NCBI RefSeq assembly: GCF_050433385.1
Contig: NZ_JBNPXI010000034.1
Coordinates: 1-39,298 of the forward strand
DNA: 39,298 nt
DNA from: Brassicibacter mesophilus
Lineage (GTDB): Bacteria; Bacillota; Clostridia; Tissierellales; Proteiniboraceae
Direction of reading: 5' to 3'
Shown here: one piece after another, positions 34,423-39,298 of the stretch
Numbering within the stretch: position 1 is the stretch's first letter
How the letters are laid out: the number at the start of each line of letters is the position of its first letter
Notes under the pieces: generated by a model
Seen by the model: only the letters and a program-made list of their open reading frames with translations
Told to the model about the DNA's origin: nothing
Databases searched by the model: none
Position numbers and translations under genes: made by a program

Positions 34423-35433
34423 ATGAATAACTGTGAATTCAGATCAATTACTATCAATGATATGCCTGTAATGACTGATTTACTAATAGGCAGGCAAAAT
34501 ATTGAGAACAAGGTACTTCCATTCCTGAAAAACAGTTGCCTTAATGTGAAATATATTACGGATAAGCTTGAGAAATTGTTCGTCAATAGCAAAGTTATTG
34601 GGATAGGTGCATTCGCTAATGATGAACTAGTAGGTTATATAATGGGAGAGATAAAGATTGATAATAGGAGGGGCAGGTATGCATGGGTTCCCTATGAGGG
34701 GATTGCGATCAGAACGGATCAATCATCTGAACTCATAAGGTATCTATATGCGAAGGTTTCAGTTCTGTGGCTTGAACAAGGTTGCTTCAGTCACTATACC
34801 TTAATACCTATTGTAAACCAGGTGTACTATGAGGCATTTCTGCAATTAAGCTTTTCTATTGAGCAAGTACATGGTGTAATGAACATAGAAGAATACAAAC
34901 CTTTTGAAAATGTAGCTGATGTAGATATCAGATTTGCTAATAAAATGGACAGTGAAGTAATGGGCAAAATGTCCAGCATAATCTCTAAATTTCAAAATTC
35001 TGCACCTGTGTTTATACCAGCCTTCCCCGAAGTTTTAGCGAGAATAAAGGAAGCTTTCAAAGGGTTGGTAGAGGAAGATGATGTTATCGTTCTTATTGCA
35101 GAAAAAAATATGAAGGAATTAGGATTTCAAGAATATGAAATTATTACCCCAAATTTGATGACACCTGATGATGGAATAGAGCTATGTACGGCGGGCACTT
35201 ATTATTCCCAAATGGGAAGTGGCATTGGTAAAAAATTAATGAATGAAGGATGCAAAATTATAAAAGAAAAGGGATATGGCAACATAACAACAGATTGGAG
35301 AATAACCAACCTTGTTTCTTCAACATTTTGGCCTAAGTGTGGATTTAAGCCTGTAGCTTACAGAATGGTTAGGTTCATTGACAGTAATTATGCATGGGCA
35401 AACTTTAATAACCCGAGTATTAAGCAGTTATAG
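34423..35433 (+). CDS. Double-GNAT-domain acetyltransferase
   Basis: 336 residues, about twice a single GNAT. The N-terminal lobe (FRSITINDMPVMTDLL...ELVGYIMGEI...VPYEGIAI) looks degenerate. The C-terminal lobe keeps motif A (YYSQMGSGIGKKLMNEGCKIIKEKG) and WRITNLVSSTFWPKCGFKPV. This tandem arrangement occurs in acetyltransferases acting on peptides and aminoglycoside-like compounds. ATG with GAGGAGG upstream. Confidence 0.85.
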   Translation: MNNCEFRSITINDMPVMTDLLIGRQNIENKVLPFLKNSCLNVKYITDKLEKLFVNSKVIGIGAFANDELVGYIMGEIKIDNRRGRYAWVPYEGIAIRTDQSSELIRYLYAKVSVLWLEQGCFSHYTLIPIVNQVYYEAFLQLSFSIEQVHGVMNIEEYKPFENVADVDIRFANKMDSEVMGKMSSIISKFQNSAPVFIPAFPEVLARIKEAFKGLVEEDDVIVLIAEKNMKELGFQEYEIITPNLMTPDDGIELCTAGTYYSQMGSGIGKKLMNEGCKIIKEKGYGNITTDWRITNLVSSTFWPKCGFKPVAYRMVRFIDSNYAWANFNNPSIKQL

Positions 35434-35594
35434 TAAATTCAATTAGCTAACTGTTTTTAAAAATTATAAAAAATTAAATATTTGTGCCTTTTTCTATGAA
35501 CATCAGTATTATGGCATAATTCTTATATATTGAGATACAAATATTTAAGAGGCAGGCATTTGTTTCAGTGTGGCTTCGTGGGGCACTATCCATC

Positions 35595-35741
35595 CTATAA
35601 CAAAACACTCAAGTTCGCTTTGGCTATATTGGGTCAAGCTTTTGGAGAAGCCAAAGCACATTTCTTCACCGGCGAAAACACGCCAAGGGGAATCCCTTTG
35701 GGGTCTGGTTCAGGAACGTCTTGAGTGCGAAAACGTTATAT
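35595..35741 (+). other. attC-like recombination site 29
   Basis: Left box CTATAAC (35595-35601), right box GTTATAT (35735-35741), 147 bp. Arms ACACTCAAG and CTTGAGTGCG; CACCGGCGAAAACACGCC apex. The left box does not match the cassette start GTTGCGT, so this cassette is composite. The 35434-35590 flank has no gene. Confidence 0.85.
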
Positions 35742-35947
35742 GTAATTTTGGAAAAATAGAGTGATAGCCTAAAGATTTTTAAATTGAAGATTTATAAAGA
35801 TATTGGAGCAGGTAATACCTACTTTTCTTTTTGATGAAGGATAATTATTGTTATTTTAATGGTATTAATTATAAAATGGATATATGGCTTGTTCGTTTTT
35901 GTAAAGACGGCTAAGTGATGATTATTTATATTAAGTGAGGTGATTAC

Positions 35948-36901
35948 ATGTCAAAAAGTAACGATAGATTATTTGATTTTGAATCCGTAGACACAGAAAA
36001 TATTCACGCTATTTTCTCTAAATACAATAGCCGACTTCTAATTCAAAATATAGCTCCAATTACAGACGGAATGAGTACAAGCAATTATATGGTTGAAGCG
36101 AGCAACAAAAAGTATTTACTTAAAGTTTATCCTAAAAACAATGACCATAGCTATATTGAAATAGTAGCTTATAAGCACTCTCACTCTATTATTAAAGTAC
36201 CCGAGGTACTACATTTTGACAACAGTAAAACCATAATTGATAATACATATGCGATTTTTCAATACATTGACGGATTGACATTGAGAGAGCATGTGGCCAA
36301 AAACAAAGGGTTTTCAAACAATGTTGCCTATAAAATCGGAAGTATGCTTGCGTTATTACATGGAAAGGAATACGCTTGTACGGCATTATTAAATGATGAT
36401 TTATGTATTAAGAAACAAATAACACCATTTAAAAATCAATATAAATTCTTTCTTGATGGAATTCCGGGAAAACATTTGAACGAAATAGTAAAACGAGATT
36501 TAGAACATTTCATTGACGCTAATCGCCACTTAATAGAACGAATATCAGAAAAAAATGTATTCTGTCATGGCGATTTTATCCCTTCCAATATCCTTATAGA
36601 CGTTTATGATACACCATGGTTTATTGATTTTGAATATTGTTTTTCCGTGCCGTGTTACTATGACATTGGAAAACTTTTTAGAACAAGAGAGAATTATTCT
36701 GAATATATAGATGACAAAACAAAAAGCGATTTTTCCGAGGGATATAACGCTATGAGCCAAAGGACATTACCTGAAGATTGGTATAAGCTATCAAAAATAG
36801 CGGATATAGTAGTAATGTTGGCACTGATAAATAGGGAAAATATTCCACGTGGTTGGATTGATGGAATTGAAGAAGAAATCATCGTGACAATGAATCTGTA
36901 G
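35948..36901 (+). CDS. Aminoglycoside phosphotransferase / choline-kinase-like enzyme
   Basis: 317 residues. ATP-binding N-lobe (NYMVEASNKKYLLKVYP with the lysine). Catalytic loop VFCHGDFIPSNILID (HGDxxxxN, about 199-213), then WFIDFEYC with the metal-binding aspartate and CYYDIGKLF. The APH superfamily phosphorylates aminoglycosides, choline or sugars; substrate uncertain. Cytosolic. ATG with GAGGTG upstream. The leader 35742-35947 holds no gene. Single gene of its cassette. Confidence 0.9.
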   Translation: MSKSNDRLFDFESVDTENIHAIFSKYNSRLLIQNIAPITDGMSTSNYMVEASNKKYLLKVYPKNNDHSYIEIVAYKHSHSIIKVPEVLHFDNSKTIIDNTYAIFQYIDGLTLREHVAKNKGFSNNVAYKIGSMLALLHGKEYACTALLNDDLCIKKQITPFKNQYKFFLDGIPGKHLNEIVKRDLEHFIDANRHLIERISEKNVFCHGDFIPSNILIDVYDTPWFIDFEYCFSVPCYYDIGKLFRTRENYSEYIDDKTKSDFSEGYNAMSQRTLPEDWYKLSKIADIVVMLALINRENIPRGWIDGIEEEIIVTMNL

Positions 36902-37016
36902 TGATGTGAGTCCAATCAAATGAGCATAATCTATAGTACATAATATTCTTATTCTACGAAACAAATTTAAAGTAAGCCAGAGGAGACTCAGCTTAAAGAG
37001 TAGTAGCTAAAACTAC

Positions 37017-37142
37017 ATATAACAAAACATTCAAGTTCGCTTTGGCTAAATTAGGTCAAGCTTCTGTAGTAGCCAAAGCACATTCCTGAGCCAAGCCAAG
37101 ACTGGCTAGGCTCAGGAACGTCTTGAATGCAAAACGATAGAT
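37017..37142 (+). other. attC-like recombination site 30
   Basis: Left box ATATAAC (37017-37023), right box GATAGAT (37136-37142; GTT changed to GAT), 126 bp. Highly similar to site 16. AGCTAAAACTACATATAAC mirrors its own start at 35735. The region 36902-37357 otherwise holds no gene. Confidence 0.88.
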
Positions 37143-37357
37143 GTAATTTCTGTTTTTGTCTTTGATATAATGGGAACTTAAATATCTCCCTCTATAGCGG
37201 AGTAGAATTAAGGTAAGAATAAATTTCGAACCATATTTCTGTAGTAAAATCTTCAGTAGAAATATAGTGAACATAATATGTTGGATGGATGCCGTGTAGC
37301 GGCGCTAAAAATAGACTAAAAAGAATTTGTATTAAGAAAAATTAAGGAGGAAGATTC

Positions 37358-38119
37358 ATGGACAATTGGTTTACAATAGATCAAGTTGACAAAGAAACTT
37401 ATATCATCAGCGAATATCGCCACTGGGAGGAAACGCATTGTTATCTTCTGAAGGGCTCTAAATACAGTCTGCTAATTGATACCGGGCTTGGAATCTGTAA
37501 TATTCATGATAAAGTCATCAAGTTGACTGACAATCCAATTACCGCAGTAGCAACCCACATTCACTGGGATCATATTGGAGGGCATGAGTACTTTCCTGAC
37601 TTTTATGCTCATGAAGATGAATTGAATTGGCTTAGCGGAGAATTTCCTCTGACAATGGAGCAAATCAAAGATATGGTGGCTGACCGCTGCGATCTGCCAG
37701 AGGGGTATGATGTAGATAAATATAAATTTTTTCAGGGAACTCCAACAAGGGTTCTGAAGGATAATGATATATTAGATATTGGTGACCGCTGTATTCAGGT
37801 TCTGCATACACCAGGCCATTCGCCGGGACATATGTGTTTTTGGGAAAAGGAGAGAGGTTATCTTTTTACAGGTGATTTGGTTTATAAAGATACCCTATTT
37901 GCCTACTATCCTTCCACTGATCCTGAGGCGTACCTGAATTCTCTGGAGCGGGTGTCGGGGTTGCCGGCGAAACGTGTGTTTCCAGCACATCACACTTTGA
38001 ATATTCAGCCTGAGATTCTGATAAGAATGTGTGACGCTTTTCGGCAGTTGCGAGATGAGGGAAAACTGCGTCACGGTAGCGGAACATTTGACTATGGTGA
38101 CTGGGCTGTCTGGCTATAG
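37358..38119 (+). CDS. MBL-fold metallo-hydrolase
   Basis: 253 residues. Metal ligands in order: ATHIHWDHIGG (HxHxDH, about 67-77), histidine in HTPGHSPGHMCFW (about 150), aspartate in FTGDLVYKD (about 170), and histidine in VFPAHHTLN (about 211). The YLLKGSKYSLLIDTG N-terminus fits glyoxalase-II-like hydrolases of thioesters or lactones. Cytosolic. ATG with AAGGAGG upstream. Less AT-rich than its neighbours. Last protein-coding cassette of array II. Confidence 0.92.
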   Translation: MDNWFTIDQVDKETYIISEYRHWEETHCYLLKGSKYSLLIDTGLGICNIHDKVIKLTDNPITAVATHIHWDHIGGHEYFPDFYAHEDELNWLSGEFPLTMEQIKDMVADRCDLPEGYDVDKYKFFQGTPTRVLKDNDILDIGDRCIQVLHTPGHSPGHMCFWEKERGYLFTGDLVYKDTLFAYYPSTDPEAYLNSLERVSGLPAKRVFPAHHTLNIQPEILIRMCDAFRQLRDEGKLRHGSGTFDYGDWAVWL

Positions 38120-38220
38120 TCGATAATATCAAAGTAAAATACTAGTGTTGGTTGGAAATGTTAGATAGATTCATGCTTTTGGTAGAAAACGGTTATTTAA
38201 TATTTCAAAACAGAAACTGC

Positions 38221-38309
38221 ATCTAACAGTGTGTTCCCAACATTCATCAGCGTCTTGGACCGAGCTGCGTAAGAGCTGATGAACGTCGGGAACACTCGAA
38301 ACATTAGTA
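38221..38309 (+). other. attC-like recombination site 31, last of array II
   Basis: Left box ATCTAAC (38221-38227), right box ATTAGTA (38303-38309; G changed to A), 89 bp. Arms GTGTTCCCAACATTCATCAGC and GCTGATGAACGTCGGGAACAC pair. AACAGAAACTGCATCTAAC mirrors its own cassette start at 37136. It resembles site 20, the end of array I. Confidence 0.85.
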
Positions 38310-38511
38310 CGCCAAGCGAAGCATGGCATTACTGGTAAGGTGAAGGCTCTTACATGAAAAGGTCTAGCCAACCACACCACTATCGAGTGTTGTGCCGTTA
38401 TCAGTGGCGATAAAGGTAAAGCGTACACATAAGCAGCGAAATAAAAGTCAGCTTCTTGACTTTTATGTGAGTCGCTTAGTTTCTTCATCAGAGAATTATA
38501 TAGACCATAAG
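38303..38511 (+). repeat. Array tail element, copy 2 (candidate structured RNA)
   Basis: Second copy of the roughly 205-bp non-coding element that ends array I. The stem ATAAAAGTCA / TGACTTTTAT with loop GCTTCT is perfect here and is enclosed by AAGCAGCGA / TCGCTT. Shared end point GAGAATTATATAGACCATA, after which the two copies diverge completely. Confidence 0.7.
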
Positions 38512-38750
38512 GGAGACCGTAATCCCTGAAGCATATTCAGTCCCGTAAATCGTGTAGGGCTTGATTATCTACTTCTATGATATACATACATTGAGGCACA
38601 AAAGGAGAGATCCAGACACAGACTATGATGGAATCTAAGGTAAGTAGATAAAGAGCTATCAAAGCAGATGACGACGTATTTAACGTTACGAAAGTCAATA
38701 TAAAAGAATTGCTAAAGATAAGATTCTAAAGAGTCTGTCATGGTCAGAGC

Positions 38751-39011
38751 ACACTGATAGATATACTAAAAATTGGACCTGATGAGATAATAGACGAAGC
38801 TGACCTCAAAATTCAAGTAAAAAAGTTATATCGAAAAATGAATAAAGTATTAAAGGATAGAGAAAAGACAATTATCGAGCGAAGATATGGCTTAGCAAAC
38901 AGAGGCTGTAAAACACAACGAGAGATAGCAAACATGCTAGGAATATCTAGATCATACATTAATGGGTTATATAATAATCTAAACTTGATGATATGTTGTG
39001 GTATAATCTAA
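38751..39011 (+). pseudogene. sigK: Sporulation sigma factor K C-terminal fragment
   Basis: The open frame TLIDILKIGPDEIIDEADLKIQVKKL...VLKDREKTIIERRYGL...KTQREIANMLGISRSYI is region 4 of SigK, with its helix-turn-helix. Upstream, in 38512-38750, only stop-riddled sequence is found. After SYI the sequence leaves the family and stops at 39009. Both ends are missing, so this is a non-functional relic. It supports a spore-forming host. Confidence 0.8.
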
Positions 39012-39012
39012 A

Positions 39013-39298
39013 CCAGCTAATGGTTGTCAAGGGTTTTTTGAAAAAAAGTAGAATATAGTAAAAATAAGCATAGCAAACAAGCCTATAAAAAAATAGGTTT
39101 TAAAAATGCTACTGCAAGGTAATAATCTATATTAACTAATGGCTTGAATCAAAAAAACTTTTGCTTTTTAAAATGCCATAAATAATCCTTAATAGTTTAT
39201 TACAAGTAGCAATAATAGCTACTTTAGAAGGCTTTCCTTCAGCTATTTTTTTATCATAATAAGCTCTTAATGTAGTATTTGCATATCCACTAGACCTT
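39013..39298 (-). mobile_element. IS110-family element, 3' end, continues past the window
   Basis: Minus-strand coding (below) plus a 104-bp non-coding end (39013-39116) that also occurs at 32176-32278. The end contains the hairpin CCTATAAAAAAATAGG. IS110 elements usually lack long terminal inverted repeats, consistent with what is seen. Confidence 0.75.
39136..39298 (-). CDS. IS110-family transposase, C-terminal end, partial
   Basis: The last 53 codons on the minus strand: GYANTTLRAYYDKKIAEGKPSKVAIIATCNKLLRIIYGIL...SSH, stop at 39138-39136. This is the conserved C-terminal helix pair of the Transposase_20 domain (LRAYYDKK...GKP.KVA..A..NKLLRIIY). The catalytic parts lie beyond the window. 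Confidence 0.85.
   Translation of the reverse strand, partial: RSSGYANTTLRAYYDKKIAEGKPSKVAIIATCNKLLRIIYGILKSKSFFDSSH

Noticed and set aside
35530..35764. Overlapping plus-strand ORFs across attC 29
   Set aside because: They run through the palindrome, have no ribosome sites, and encode only the repeat.
751..38309. Repeats as a CRISPR array
   Set aside because: Spacings are gene-sized and variable, units are long palindromes that differ in sequence, and genes lie between them; there are no uniform spacers or cas genes.
751..38309. Intergenic palindromes as ordinary terminators or REP-type repeats
   Set aside because: They are directional, have distinct left and right boxes, and each cassette start pairs with its own downstream site; T-runs are generally missing.
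38641..38735. Possible site-specific recombinase fragment upstream of the sigK relic
   Set aside because: All frames are interrupted and no recombinase motif can be read.
1..39298. tRNA, rRNA or an integron integrase in the window
   Set aside because: No tRNA or rRNA sequence was recognised, and no ORF carries tyrosine-recombinase motifs; the integrase, if any, must lie elsewhere.

Overview
The window is AT-rich DNA with clostridial-type codon use, strong AGGAGG-like ribosome binding sites, an agr-type peptide quorum-sensing locus and a fragment of a sporulation sigma-K gene. Together these point to a spore-forming Clostridia species (Bacillota), probably on the chromosome. I cannot name the species.

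The dominant structure is a large array of mobile gene cassettes of integron type. About 30 imperfect palindromes, mostly 70-175 bp, lie between the genes, all in the same orientation. Each opens with an RYYYAAC-like box (for example ACATAAC, ATCTAAC, ATATAAC) and closes with a GTTRRRY-like box (for example GTTATGT, GTTAGAT, GTTAGGC), like integron attC sites. Nearly every gene between them is a single, plus-strand, unrelated ORF 40-120 bp after the GTT box. The first 15-25 bases of most cassettes are complementary to the bases ending at the left box of their own attC, not to the neighbour's. That is expected if each cassette once existed as a circle with an intact site. No integrase gene or attI site is visible here, so by current vocabulary this is a cluster of attC sites lacking an integrase (CALIN) or the distal part of a larger integron.

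Layout: 1-20406 is array I, carrying an unknown protein, a broken ANT(6), a transposase remnant, DUF402, DUF998, DinB-like, HD, PhnP-like MBL, Nmad1/DUF1599, HIT, two lipoproteins, several GNATs, an S66 peptidase, a DUF218 protein, a serine hydrolase, an HAD hydrolase and an arylamine NAT. It ends in a roughly 205-bp structured tail element at 20400-20607, fused to an IS30-type transposase fragment. 20731-26760 is not cassette DNA: it holds a secreted papain-like peptidase and an agrD pheromone precursor (minus strand) divergent from agrA-agrC-agrB, then a small membrane protein and an IS1182 fragment. 26774-38309 is array II, carrying a RibD/DHFR-like reductase, an alpha/beta hydrolase, GNATs, a GyrI-like protein, a methyltransferase, an APH-like kinase, an MBL hydrolase and broken genes. 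An IS3-family element and an IS110-type remnant each sit inside an attC. Array II ends in a second copy of the tail element (38303-38511), followed by a sigK 3' fragment and the end of an IS110-family transposase.

The cassette cargo is dominated by small enzymes that modify, hydrolyse or export small molecules (seven acetyltransferases, two MBL proteins, aminoglycoside nucleotidyltransferase and phosphotransferase relatives, a serine beta-lactamase relative, an MccF-like peptidase). It reads as a reservoir of stress and xenobiotic-resistance functions assembled by site-specific recombination.
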